Shown here: positions 8,640 through 16,996 of the stretch, piece by piece
Layout: every line of letters starts with the position of its first letter
Position numbering within the stretch: position 1 is the first letter of the stretch
From: CAWAPS01 sp963783945
GTDB lineage: Bacteria; Actinomycetota; Acidimicrobiia; Acidimicrobiales; Palsa-688
NCBI GenBank assembly: GCA_963783945.1
Contig: CAWAPS010000025.1
Span: 1 to 64,000, forward strand
Direction of reading: 5' to 3'
DNA length: 64,000 nucleotides
Position numbers and translations under genes: made by a program
Notes under the pieces: generated by a model
Told to the model about the DNA's origin: nothing
The model's input: only the letters and a program-made list of their open reading frames with translations
The model's database searches: none

Positions 8640-9187
8640 TACAGGGCCCTCACCGCTATTACGGGCCGGTCCGCCCCTGTGCCTCGCGTCGGTACTCTCC
8701 CCTTGATGGGACCACCACTTCGGGTTCTCCCTCTCGCAGCCAGGGGGCCAACTCCACCCATTTCGACTGGCCATCGGTATCGAGACGACAGGTTCTCCTG
8801 TTCCATGCCAGCGCCTACGACGAGCTCACGCCACCTATACACCGGGCACCACCAGGCCAGCGCGCAGGCAGCCGCCTGACTTCGGCAACGCCTCACGGCG
8901 CGCCGTTCTCCCGGGGCCGTGTACTTCCCCGGTTTCGATGCCATCACAACATTTCGATGCGTCAGCAGTGGTTCACACACGTTCGTCTTCTCGTCGCACA
9001 CCTGCCCCGCTCCTGGCGGAGCTTTTGCCGCAACGCTCACCACCCCGGCTCTTGACCGGCGCAGCTTGCGGTGGTTTGGGCTCTCCACCTGCATTGGCGA
9101 GCCCGGAGGGCCAACCTCCATCGCCAGCACAGCACACGTCATGACATCGAGCTTCTACATCGTCATCACTTCGCTTTCAGGACGCAC

Positions 9188-9202
9188 TACACCGTTGTAG
9201 TT
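9188..9202. other. 15-bp exon between two head-to-head introns
   Basis: The only non-intron DNA between the 5' ends of introns A and C. It contains a hairpin, CTACA/TGTAG around ACGG when read on the minus strand. It serves as the 5' exon (intron-binding site) for both introns, one on each strand. Confidence 0.6.
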
Positions 9203-9786
9203 GTGCGTCCAGCAGCACGGGCGCCCTGGTCATGAAGGAGGTGGTCGGGGTGTAACCGTGCGAGAAGCTCTCGTTAGCCAGCCGGTGTGAGTCCGGTCCG
9301 GGGAGACGCCAGGGTCCCCGGTAGCACGGTTCCCGGCGTCGGCAGAGATGCCGCCGTCGAAGCGGAGCGACAAAGTCCCTGTGAGGGGGCGAGCAACTGG
9401 CCAGTCCGCAACGTTAAGTGAAGTCTGCGGCGTCGTTAGGTGTACCCCGCTTTTTTTTTGGCGGGCCAAGAGGGAGCCGAGCCGCCAATTACACGGCGAA
9501 GGCCACGGAAGGCACTCCTGGTCCTGGAGCGGGTGCCGAGGAACCCTCCGGCGTAAGGGACGTGGAATGGTCAGAAGGTTGGCGAGGGAACTGGAGAGAT
9601 CCGTCTCGGCCCCGAGTCGTTGGCTCGGGAAGCTGGGCTGGCTATAACCGCAGAAACGGGAAGTGCTAGCCGGTCGAGCGGAAGTCGGAGGGGGTTGTAG
9701 TAGTGACGATGGGTAGGACAACACAACCTGCCCGGAGCGAAGGACCCCTGCTTCATCGATGCGTGAGTTGGTGAGAGGAGCCCCCG

Positions 9787-11127
9787 GTGAGTGCTTCGGC
9801 TAGGTCCGCCGGCCACGACGGTGACGTCGTGGACCCGGTTCGTGCTCTTCAGCGCACGCTGTATCGCAGTGCCAAGTCTGATCGGGACCGCCGGTTCCAC
9901 GCGCTGTTCGACAAGTGCTTCCGCAAGGACGTGCTGTGGGCGGCGTGGTGGGCGGTGCGCTCCAATGGGGGCGCTCCCGGCGTCGACGGGGTGACCCTCG
10001 CCGACGTGGAGGATTCCGGGGTGGCTGCGTTTCTCGACGGGATCGCCGCATCGTTGCGGGCCAAGACGTATCGGCCCAAACCGTTGCGGCGGGTGAACAT
10101 TCCCAAGGCCGGGCAGCCGGGCAAGACCCGCCCTCTCGGCATCCCCTGTGTGGTCGACCGCGTCATCATGGCGGCCGCCCGTCTGGTCCTCGAACCTGTT
10201 TTCGAGGCCGACTTCCTCCCGGTGAGTTTCGGGTTCCGGCCCAAACGCTCAGCGATTCAGGCTCTCGATGTGGTGAGGGCCGAGGTCAACCGGGGGCAGG
10301 TGTGGGTACTCGACGCCGACGTATCGGACTGTTTCGGGCAAATCGACCACGACGCCTTGATGCGGCTCGTTGAGCGGCGGGTGTCGGACGGATCGATGCT
10401 CAAGCTGCTCCGAGGCTGGCTTCGGGTGGGAGTGTTGGAACACGGTTCGGTCACCGCTACGGTGTCGGGAACTCCCCAGGGGTCCCCGATTTCGCCGTTG
10501 ATGGCCAACATCGCGCTCCACGTGCTCGACGAGGAGTGGCAGCGCACCGGACACCGTCTAGGCGCGCTCATCAGGTACGCGGACGACTTCGTGATCGTCT
10601 GCCCCACCCAGGCGAGGGCCGAAGCGGCCCGAGTCCTGGCCGGGGAAGTCCTGGGCCGGATCGGGCTGCGATTGCATCCCGACAAGACCAGGATCTGTTG
10701 CCTCACCGGCGGCAGGGACGGCTTTGATTTCTTGGGGTTCCACCATCATCTGGTGCGCTCCTGGAAGTGGCGAGGCCGTTGGTATCTGCACCGATGGCCG
10801 TCCGACCGGGCCATGCGCTCGGTGCGTTCCAAGATCAGGGACGCAACGGACCGCCGATACGTAGGCGTCGATATCGGCGTCGTGGTGGCTCGGATCAACC
10901 GGGTGCTACGGGGCTGGAGGAACTACTTTCGTTGGGGCAACTCGGCCAAGAAGTTCCACCACATCGACCGCTACGTACATGAGCGGCTGGCCATCTTGAT
11001 GAGCAACAAGCTTGGGAAGAGACGCAGCCGTAACTGGCGCCGCTTCGACTGGGAGTGGCAACAACGGCTTCGGGTCTACCAGCTGACCGGAACCGTGCGA
11101 TCCCGCTCGGCGCACGCACTGCGATGA
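9787..11127 (+). CDS. ltrA: Group II intron reverse transcriptase/maturase (intron C)
   Basis: A 446-residue intron-encoded protein starting with GTG after a GAGAGGAG ribosome-binding site. RT motifs seen: GGAPGVDG, PLGIPCVVDRV, ADVSDCFGQIDH, GTPQGSPISPLMANI, catalytic YADD at 264-267 and LHPDKTRICCL. The X/maturase domain has DFLGFHHH and LRGWRNYFRWGN. The C-terminus is arginine-rich with no zinc-binding endonuclease. The frame is complete, and domain V follows 11 bases after the stop. It probably acts only on intron C. Confidence 0.94.
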   Translation: MSASARSAGHDGDVVDPVRALQRTLYRSAKSDRDRRFHALFDKCFRKDVLWAAWWAVRSNGGAPGVDGVTLADVEDSGVAAFLDGIAASLRAKTYRPKPLRRVNIPKAGQPGKTRPLGIPCVVDRVIMAAARLVLEPVFEADFLPVSFGFRPKRSAIQALDVVRAEVNRGQVWVLDADVSDCFGQIDHDALMRLVERRVSDGSMLKLLRGWLRVGVLEHGSVTATVSGTPQGSPISPLMANIALHVLDEEWQRTGHRLGALIRYADDFVIVCPTQARAEAARVLAGEVLGRIGLRLHPDKTRICCLTGGRDGFDFLGFHHHLVRSWKWRGRWYLHRWPSDRAMRSVRSKIRDATDRRYVGVDIGVVVARINRVLRGWRNYFRWGNSAKKFHHIDRYVHERLAILMSNKLGKRRSRNWRRFDWEWQQRLRVYQLTGTVRSRSAHALR

Positions 11128-11138
11128 ACGATGTCGGC

Positions 11139-11172
11139 AAGCCGTGTGCGGGAGAACCGCACGCACGGTTTG
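11139..11172 (+). ncRNA. Group II intron C domain V
   Basis: AAGCCGTGTGCGGGAGAACC followed by GCACGCACGGTTTG: a textbook domain V hairpin with the AGC triad, GAGA loop and asymmetric bulge. Confidence 0.9.
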
Positions 11173-11323
11173 AAAGGGGGCCGCTGGCAAAGCCACCACC
11201 CACGGCGAGACGGAACACGCACCCTCACGGAAAACCGCAGGGACTGAGCCCGTCCGACCTACCCGTGGAGGAACAGCCAGCGGCCTACCTCACACACTCC
11301 CGATCACGCCTCACGTCCTGCGT

Positions 11324-11368
11324 CATTATGGGGACGACTGGGTTATGTGGCCGGCAGGGGTGTTTCCG
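11324..11368. repeat. RIT left terminal inverted repeat
   Basis: Begins CATTATGGGGACGACTGGG and ends GTGTTTCCG. Its reverse complement at 14822-14866 matches in 44 of 45 positions. Confidence 0.9.
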
Positions 11369-11418
11369 CTGGTGGCGGGGGTGGTCCGGGCCGGTTCTGG
11401 CCACATAACCCGGGTGCG

Positions 11419-12461
11419 TTACTGGCAGACGTGGTCGAGCCATTCGAGCAGATCTTGATCTGCTGTCCAGTCGGCCAGGGGTGTGGGGGTGAGCGACTGG
11501 TAGGCGTTCTCGATGGCGTTGCGTTTCGCTTCGGCGTCGGCGCGGGCGTAAATCTCGGTTGTCGAGACGTCGGCGTGGCCGAGCAAATCTCGGATGTAGA
11601 TCAGGTTGATTCCGGCTTGTAGGAGGTGCATCGCCCGGGTCCTTCTGATCACGTGTGGGGTGACGTTCACGCCGGCCGCGTAGCAGGGGTCGCGGTGGCG
11701 CAGGGACTGGACGTGTCTGGCGAGGATTTTGGTGACGCCCCAACGGGTCAGTCGGGTCTGGTTCGGCCCGTTGAACAGTGGATCTGCGTCGGCGCCGACG
11801 CCAAGGTGGGGCGTGCGTCGGTCGAGGTAGTGCTCGACCAGTTCGGCTGTGGGGTCCATCAGCGGGACCCGCCTGGTCTTGGAGCCTTTGCCGTGCAGCG
11901 TCATCACCATCGGGCGGGTCGCTCGGACGTCGGAGGTGTTCAGGTCGCAGATCTCCTGGACCGCGCGGCCGTGTCGTAGAGGGTGGAGAGCAGGACCGTG
12001 TCGCGCAGCCCGCGCCGGGTGGTTGGGTCTGGTTCGGCCAGGAGAGCCTTGACCTCGTCGCCGGTGAGGTGGCCCATGTCGACAGCCGGGGTCTTCTTCT
12101 GCTTGATGGCGATGATCTGGGTGGCTTGGTCGAGGAACTCCGGCCGTTCGACCGCGGTGTACCGGACAAGCGTTTTGATGACGGCGAGGCGCTGGTTGCG
12201 GGTCGCCGCCGAGTTTCCGCGTTCGGTTTCGAGCCAGTCCAGGAAGCGGAGCACGGCGGTGCGATCGAGGTCCGCGAGGCGCAGCTTCTCGGGTGGTGTT
12301 CCCTCCTCGTCGCGGAACCAGGTGAGCAGCAGCCTGATGGCGTCTCGATAGGAGGCGATGGTCTGGGGGGACAGGTCCCGCTCCCCGGCCAGGTGGTCAG
12401 TGAGGAATTTCGACAGCCACTTGCCGGCCAGGTCCCCGCCGTCTGGGTTGACGCGGTTCAC
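11419..12461 (-). pseudogene. ritC: Third RIT tyrosine recombinase (frameshifted)
   Basis: The GTG start at 12459-12461 overlaps the stop of the second recombinase (GTGA). The N-terminal SAM-like domain (LSKFLTDHLAGERDLSPQTI ASYRDAIRLLL) and start of the catalytic domain run to LLSTLYDTAAR. One base is then missing near 11961, and the frame continues as VQEICDLNTSDVRATRPMVM TLHGKG. The catalytic HVIRRTRAMHLL (HxxR), LGHADVSTTEIYAR (H...Y) residues are present in the second frame, which ends at 11419. Without the indel it would be about 347 residues, a normal RitC size. Confidence 0.85.
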
Positions 12462-13426
12462 GGTTCGAACGCTTCGGGCGTGACGGGCTCCGGGATGACA
12501 TAGCCGAACCTGAGCTTGGCCATGGCAGCGACCTCGGGGTGCGCGTCCGCGGTCAACTGGAGGTAGTACTGGGTTCCGCGTTGGTCGGTATGGCCCATGT
12601 ACGCGGACAGGTAGGGCAGCATCACCGTCAGGTCCGCTCCGTCGGCCGCCCAGCGGCGTAAGTTCTGCACGGCGAAGCCGTGCCGCAGGGAATGGATGTG
12701 CGGGCCTCCCGGGAAATGAGGGATGTCGGCGTCGGCCAGGTAACGGCGGAACCTGTTGTAAATCGTGGACAGGTCGGCCGGGGTGGTGGGGTCGCCGGTG
12801 TGGAACAGCTTGTGGGTGGGTTCGGGATCGGGATGCGCGGCCGCGATATAGCTGTCCAGGGTGGCGACCAGACGCCTGGTGATCGGCACGAGGCGGTTCT
12901 CGTGGTTCTTCCCGTCGCGTATCTGGAGAGTCGCGTGGGCCGGGTCGAAGTCGGCCAGTTCCAGGTTGAGCGCTTCTGAGTGGCGCATCCCGGTGCCGTA
13001 GAACACCCGGAACAGCGCCGGGTCGACCAGCGCCCTGTTCGACAGCTCCGAAAGCGGCTGGGTGTCGATGACGTGGAAGAGGCGGCGGATCTCGTCGTCG
13101 CTGAACACATACGGCGGCGGCCGGTGGGGGGTCTTCACGCGTGTCAGCGTGGGCGGAGCCCACGCCTGCCAGCCGAACTGGCGGGCGTGTTCGGCCAGTT
13201 CGCGCAGGACGATCTCCTCGCGGCGGACGGTGGACGCTTTGAGGTGGCGGCCATAGAGGAATTCCTCGACGGCTTCCTGGACGATCGAACCGTCGGCGTA
13301 TCCTTCCCGGCCGCAGTGTCCGACGAACTGACGCAACACCCGTGCTTGGCTCTTGTAGCGGAACCCGCCGGCGTGGCGTGCGACGACCAGCGTGTCGACC
13401 AGGTCCCGCAGCGTCAGCGTCTTCAC
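12458..13426 (-). CDS. ritB: Second RIT tyrosine recombinase
   Basis: A 322-residue integrase-family protein starting at GTG (13424-13426), which overlaps the upstream stop by 4 bases. The N-terminal core-binding domain (LRDLVDTLVVARHAGGFRYK S) is followed by a catalytic domain with Arg in YGTGMRHSEAL, Lys in RDGKNHENR, HSLRHGFAVQNL (HxxR) and YMGHTDQRGTQYYL (H...Y). Open frame continues upstream, but that part overlaps the preceding gene and has no recombinase similarity. It probably acts together with the other two recombinases on the element ends. Confidence 0.88.
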   Translation of the reverse strand: MKTLTLRDLVDTLVVARHAGGFRYKSQARVLRQFVGHCGREGYADGSIVQEAVEEFLYGRHLKASTVRREEIVLRELAEHARQFGWQAWAPPTLTRVKTPHRPPPYVFSDDEIRRLFHVIDTQPLSELSNRALVDPALFRVFYGTGMRHSEALNLELADFDPAHATLQIRDGKNHENRLVPITRRLVATLDSYIAAAHPDPEPTHKLFHTGDPTTPADLSTIYNRFRRYLADADIPHFPGGPHIHSLRHGFAVQNLRRWAADGADLTVMLPYLSAYMGHTDQRGTQYYLQLTADAHPEVAAMAKLRFGYVIPEPVTPEAFEP

Positions 13427-14694
13427 GGCCGCGTCCCTTGCGCGGCGTCGAGGACATCTTCGACGTCCAGTGCACAGCAGCGCTGGTGCTCGATGTCGAG
13501 CCTGAGGTAGTGGGCGGCGGTGGTCTTGGCCGTCGCGTGCCCCAGGACCGCCGCGACCACCGGCGGGGGCGTGTTGGTTTGGAGCATCGCGACCGCCAGA
13601 GCACCACGCAGCGAGTGCAGGCCGTGCGAGCGCCCGGCCGAGAACACGATCCCGGCGCGCCGCGCGTAATAGCGCAGCCGGCAGCCCGCCGACGTGGACG
13701 AACCAAAAGCCGTGAACGGGTAGCGGTGTTTCACGAACACCTGCGGACAGCTCGCTTCGGGCCGGCCGTGGCGGATGTAGTCGATCACCGCCCATCCGAC
13801 GTCGCCCGGCACCGGCAAACTCAACGGCAGGCCGGTCTTGTGCTGCGTCAACGCCAGAGTTTTGGCCCGCCAGTCGAACCATCCCAGCTCCAAGCGGCGC
13901 AGGTCTCCGACCCTCAAACCGAGCCTGGCGGTCAACAAGACCATCGCGTAGTCGCGTTTCCCGATCGCCGATTGCCGGTCGATCTGATCCAGGACCAGGC
14001 GGACATCCTCAGCCGTCCACGGATACGGGGTCGCCTCGCCCCACCGGGGAAAGCGCTGGGGTGGGAGCCGCCCGGCCAGGTCATCGCGGATCTGCCCGGT
14101 CTGGTGCAAGTGGCGCAGGAAGTCAGCCAACCCCGAACGCAGCAAGCCGGTCGTTTTCGGGGCGTAGCGGCGACGATGGCGCCTGACCCAAAACCCGGCC
14201 AAGTCTCTGGCCTCCGTCTCGTCGAGGGTCTCCCGGCCGACCTCGTCGAGGTAGCCGAGGAACAGCTCGGCAGCGCGTTGCTTCGTCGCGATGCTGGCTT
14301 CGGCGTTGCCCCGCCTCCGGCACGCCGCAAGGTAATCGTCCCTGGCCGCCCGGAAACGTGACGGGCACCGATCGACCGACGGCGTTGTGGCCTGGCCCAC
14401 CTCGGGCATGCCCCCGTCCAGGCATTCCATCAACAAGATCAGGGGCCGACGCGCGAGTTGGGCACGTCTGGAACTCGTTGGCTCGCGCAGGCCAACGAGC
14501 CTGGACCCTGACCGCTCGATCACGAAATCGAGACAGTCCGCTTCGGTGGGCAGTGCCTGGCCCCGCGCCTCGAGAAACCTTGCCAACGCGTTGAACTCCG
14601 CTTCGTGGCGTTTGATCGTTGTCCTCGACCTGCCCGCCGCCTTCAACGCGAGGATCACCCGCGCTGAAGCCTCCCGGGTGGTTGCTGCTTCCAT
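13423..14694 (-). CDS. ritA: First RIT tyrosine recombinase
   Basis: A 423-residue tyrosine recombinase. The N-terminal core-binding part (residues 1-190, with RSRTTIKRHEAEFNALARFL) is followed by the catalytic domain: Arg in ARLGLRVGDLRRL, Lys in TQHKTG, HSLRGALAVAML (HxxR) and LGHATAKTTAAHYLRLD (H...Y). It is the first gene of the trio, about 130 bp inside the right inverted repeat, and its stop overlaps the next start (GTGA). Length fits RitA. Confidence 0.88.
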   Translation of the reverse strand: MEAATTREASARVILALKAAGRSRTTIKRHEAEFNALARFLEARGQALPTEADCLDFVIERSGSRLVGLREPTSSRRAQLARRPLILLMECLDGGMPEVGQATTPSVDRCPSRFRAARDDYLAACRRRGNAEASIATKQRAAELFLGYLDEVGRETLDETEARDLAGFWVRRHRRRYAPKTTGLLRSGLADFLRHLHQTGQIRDDLAGRLPPQRFPRWGEATPYPWTAEDVRLVLDQIDRQSAIGKRDYAMVLLTARLGLRVGDLRRLELGWFDWRAKTLALTQHKTGLPLSLPVPGDVGWAVIDYIRHGRPEASCPQVFVKHRYPFTAFGSSTSAGCRLRYYARRAGIVFSAGRSHGLHSLRGALAVAMLQTNTPPPVVAAVLGHATAKTTAAHYLRLDIEHQRCCALDVEDVLDAAQGTRP

Positions 14695-14821
14695 AGGAAT
14701 CGCCTTTCTGATCGTGGTGAACAGACAGGCGATTCTCGTCTCCCTCCTCCAACGCGCCAGCGGCCGTCTCCGCTCCCCAGGGTTATGTGGCCGGAATCGG
14801 CACGCCCGGCAAGCCCGTCAA

Positions 14822-14866
14822 CGGAAACACCCCGGCCGGCCACATAACCCAGTCGTCCCCATAATG
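14822..14866. repeat. RIT right terminal inverted repeat
   Basis: Reverse complement of 11324-11368 with one mismatch. It is followed directly by a dyad (GGCGCTTA ... TAAGCGCC, 14866-14895) not seen at the left end. Confidence 0.9.
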
Positions 14867-14873
14867 GCGCTTA

Positions 14874-15107
14874 CGTGGAATTTCCCATAAGCGCCACACC
14901 TGCGCCATGCGCCTACTACGAGGCGGTGTCGACCGACCCGTCCTAGCCCTCTGGCTGGGCCACGAACAGGTCAAGACCACCGACATCTACCTGCACGGAG
15001 ACCTGACCATCAAACAACAAGCCTTGGCCCGAACCACACCACCCAACGTCCGTCCCGGCCGCTACCGGCCCCCCGACCGCCTAATGGCTTTCCTCCAAAA
15101 CCTCTGA
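14874..15107 (+). pseudogene. C-terminal fragment of a tyrosine recombinase
   Basis: The frame reads KRHTCAMRLLRGGVDRPVLA then LWLGHEQVKTTDIYLHGDL, which is the HxxR and H...Y end of an XerC/integrase-type enzyme, and ends GRYRPPDRLMAFLQNL at the stop 15105-15107. The N-terminal three quarters are missing. No matching part was found left of 11324, so this is a truncation rather than a clean insertion. It is not one of the RIT proteins. Confidence 0.75.
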
Positions 15108-15221
15108 TTATGTCGAGCCCCATCAAGCATCCACACGGTCCACGCCCACCACCCCCACCACCAGCCACATAATCAGCTCGTCCCCATAAGCCCAGATTAT
15201 GACGAAATTTCCATAACTGGG
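15104..15221. repeat. Second RIT-like end or att site
   Basis: An inverted repeat CTGATTATGT/ACATAATCAG (15104-15113/15167-15176) is followed by TCGTCCCCATAA (15178-15189) and a dyad CCCAG-TTATG...CATAA-CTGGG around GAAATTTCC (15191-15221). The same order of elements exists at the right RIT end (14780-14895). No recombinase genes are attached, so it may be a solo end or a recombination target. Confidence 0.55.
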
Positions 15222-15347
15222 CGAGTGTTCGGCTCTCTGTGCCGATGGTGAGGTCGGGCACGACACTGTCGATCTGGGGCGTCGCCGCCGTTTGGGCCTT
15301 TCCCGAGGCGAGGGTGCCCAGGTCGGGTGATCTGAGCGGGTGACGGG

Positions 15348-16694
15348 CTACGAAGATGGTGTGATCGGTGGTGGCTGCCAGGTGCCGTCGGTCACTTGTT
15401 CTTTCGGCATGTAGAGCCGCAACGCGACTTTGAACTCGCCTTCTTTCGGCGATGGTATCCAGTTGGCTTCCTTGCCCGTTTCGGGCGACTCACGCTGCAG
15501 GTACAGCGTCAGCGACCCGTCCTTGCCGAAGGTCAGCGGGTCACGATCTCCGAGGGCGTAGCGGTCCAACGGATTGTCGACGAGATAGCTATCGGCGTCG
15601 TACATGGTCACAGACCAGAAGGCGTTCGCGGGCGGGATCTGGTCTCTCGCGAAGTGCAGCGCGTATCGGTTGGAAGCGTTGAGCGTTTTGCCGTCCCCGT
15701 CAGTGAGAGCGAGCGGGTAGATAGCGTCCTCGACCAGGTTGCCGCCCACCGCGAAGAACGTCCAGGCGGCCCGGTAGGGGTATCGGGTGCCGTAGCGGCC
15801 CAGGTCGCGAGCGATCTGCCAGCCGTTGACGATCTCGCCCATGTGGGCCTGTTCGGCCCGGATCGCTTGCTGGGCGGCCGCTACGCCTTCCTCGACCGCG
15901 GCGCGAACCTCGGAGTCAAACCCGCCAAGGTCGAACCGGGCGCCGGGCGCGATGCCGAGTCGGGCCGCGCCGGCCATGACCGGCGCGTCCGCAGCGCGGG
16001 CGGGATTGCCGACCAACAACTCGCACAGTCGTCCGAAGAACTGTTCGGCCGTCATGGCGAACACTTGTGTCGGTACCGGCGTCGCGGCGTCCACGCCGGG
16101 CTTGATGGGAACCTTCGCCGGTGGCGTGTAGTCAGTTCCCCACCTCGACAACGGCGTCAGCTTGTACTCGTCCTGGATGGCATTGACCGCCGCGTAGTCG
16201 GCCTTCCCGGCCGTGTAGGTCCGCCCTCCGACCATGGCGAGGTCGGTGTCGATACGGTGGTCGGTGAGCCCGGGAGGGAGCTGGCCGGTCCAGTTCGGGC
16301 CGACCAGGGCGAAGTTCCCACCCTCGGTGCCGACCGTGCGAGTCCCCGGCGCCCCAGGAACGTCGTTCCAGGCGTCCAGGAGTTGCATGAGCCACCAGCG
16401 ATCGTGCATCTCGGGTACTGACAGCACGATCGGCTCCGAGGACAGGTCGAGGGACGCCAACGAGTAGAGCGTGTCGACGTTGAAGCCCACGATCTGCCGG
16501 TTGGAGGCGTCGGGGAACTCACGGAAGTGGGCGAACTGGTTGAACGGCGCCTTTCCTCCCTCAGGATGCTCGACGCTGGTTGCCACCTCGACCTGCACCG
16601 ATATGTACACCAGCGGCAAGCCGAACAGGAACGCCTCTTCGGCGATACGCCGGGCCTCGTGGCTGCTAACCACGGTGTCGGGGACACTCGTCAT
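15348..16694 (-). CDS. DUF1254/DUF1214 domain protein
   Basis: A 448-residue protein. DUF1254 covers about residues 45-185 (motifs FNQFAHFREFPDASNRQIVG and NVDTLYSLASLDLSSEP). DUF1214 is C-terminal (FFAVGGNLVEDAIYPLALTDGDG and YALHFARDQIPPANAFWSVTMYD). The family is widespread, often exported in proteobacteria, but no signal peptide is seen here and the function is not established. It stands alone, with a divergent MerR gene about 300 bp away and RIT-related repeats on the other side. The first ATG is preceded by a GGGAGATAAC ribosome-binding site. Confidence 0.9.
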   Translation of the reverse strand: MTSVPDTVVSSHEARRIAEEAFLFGLPLVYISVQVEVATSVEHPEGGKAPFNQFAHFREFPDASNRQIVGFNVDTLYSLASLDLSSEPIVLSVPEMHDRWWLMQLLDAWNDVPGAPGTRTVGTEGGNFALVGPNWTGQLPPGLTDHRIDTDLAMVGGRTYTAGKADYAAVNAIQDEYKLTPLSRWGTDYTPPAKVPIKPGVDAATPVPTQVFAMTAEQFFGRLCELLVGNPARAADAPVMAGAARLGIAPGARFDLGGFDSEVRAAVEEGVAAAQQAIRAEQAHMGEIVNGWQIARDLGRYGTRYPYRAAWTFFAVGGNLVEDAIYPLALTDGDGKTLNASNRYALHFARDQIPPANAFWSVTMYDADSYLVDNPLDRYALGDRDPLTFGKDGSLTLYLQRESPETGKEANWIPSPKEGEFKVALRLYMPKEQVTDGTWQPPPITPSS

Positions 16695-16957
16695 CAGTTA
16701 TCTCCCTCCGGAGTGAGATCTTCGGTCGCCTACCGGTCAGTGACGCTAGACAGAATCTCGACCCAGGCACCCACGGGAGTGCCGCCAGGACTTTCGAACG
16801 CCATCGGGCGCACATAACTGCTGGTCAACGTGCTACGACGGGCGACGTCGAATTGAGAGGGCAACGCCCGAGGCGGGGATAGGCACTGGATGTGTCTCCC
16901 TCCGCCGACGTTCGATCAGTCCGGACACCGGCGGTGGGGTGTTACTGGGGGGGGGAC

Positions 16958-16988
16958 TTGACCTTGAAGCTGTGTTCAAGGTTTACGC
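16958..16988 (+). promoter_or_regulatory. MerR-type promoter with operator dyad
   Basis: A -35 box TTGACC (16958-16963), a long spacer of about 19 bp and a -10-like TTACGC (16983-16988). The spacer holds a perfect dyad ACCTTGAA/TTCAAGGT (16961-16968/16975-16982). An elongated spacer with a central dyad is the hallmark of MerR-activated promoters. It lies 8 bp before the merR-like start, so the regulator probably controls its own gene. Confidence 0.75.
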
Positions 16989-16996
16989 TGACGGCG

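Larger units (their letters stand above)
5254..9187 (-). mobile_element. Group II intron A (outer intron of a twintron)
   Basis: On the minus strand the intron opens with the consensus GTGCGTCC at 9187. It carries about 550 bases of RNA domains before the reverse-transcriptase gene and closes with a classic domain V (5292-5329) and a domain VI hairpin ending in GAC at 5254. Without the nested intron B it is about 1.95 kb. Its own RT gene is interrupted by intron B and also has indels in its C-terminal part, so self-mobility is doubtful. The RT family lacks an endonuclease domain, which fits class-C-like bacterial introns. Ends were placed by consensus and by comparison with intron B. Confidence 0.8.
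9203..11203 (+). mobile_element. Group II intron C
   Basis: Starts with GTGCGTCC at 9203, has about 580 bases of structured RNA, then a complete RT gene (9787-11127), domain V (11139-11172) and a domain VI-like hairpin ending CCCAC near 11203. The 5' end is well supported by consensus; the 3' end is placed by the AC ending and is uncertain by a few bases. Its RT differs from those of introns A and B, so it belongs to another lineage. Confidence 0.8.
11324..14866. mobile_element. RIT element (recombinases in trio)
   Basis: Three overlapping tyrosine-recombinase genes on the minus strand, bounded by 45-bp inverted repeats (11324-11368 and 14822-14866) that differ at one position. Each end also holds an internal inverted repeat of GGGTTATGTGGCC (11340-11352/11399-11411 and 14780-14792/14839-14851). 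This matches the known RIT element plan: three tandem recombinases of different subfamilies with symmetric ends. The third gene is frameshifted, so the copy may be immobile. A truncated integrase begins just outside the right end. Confidence 0.85.
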
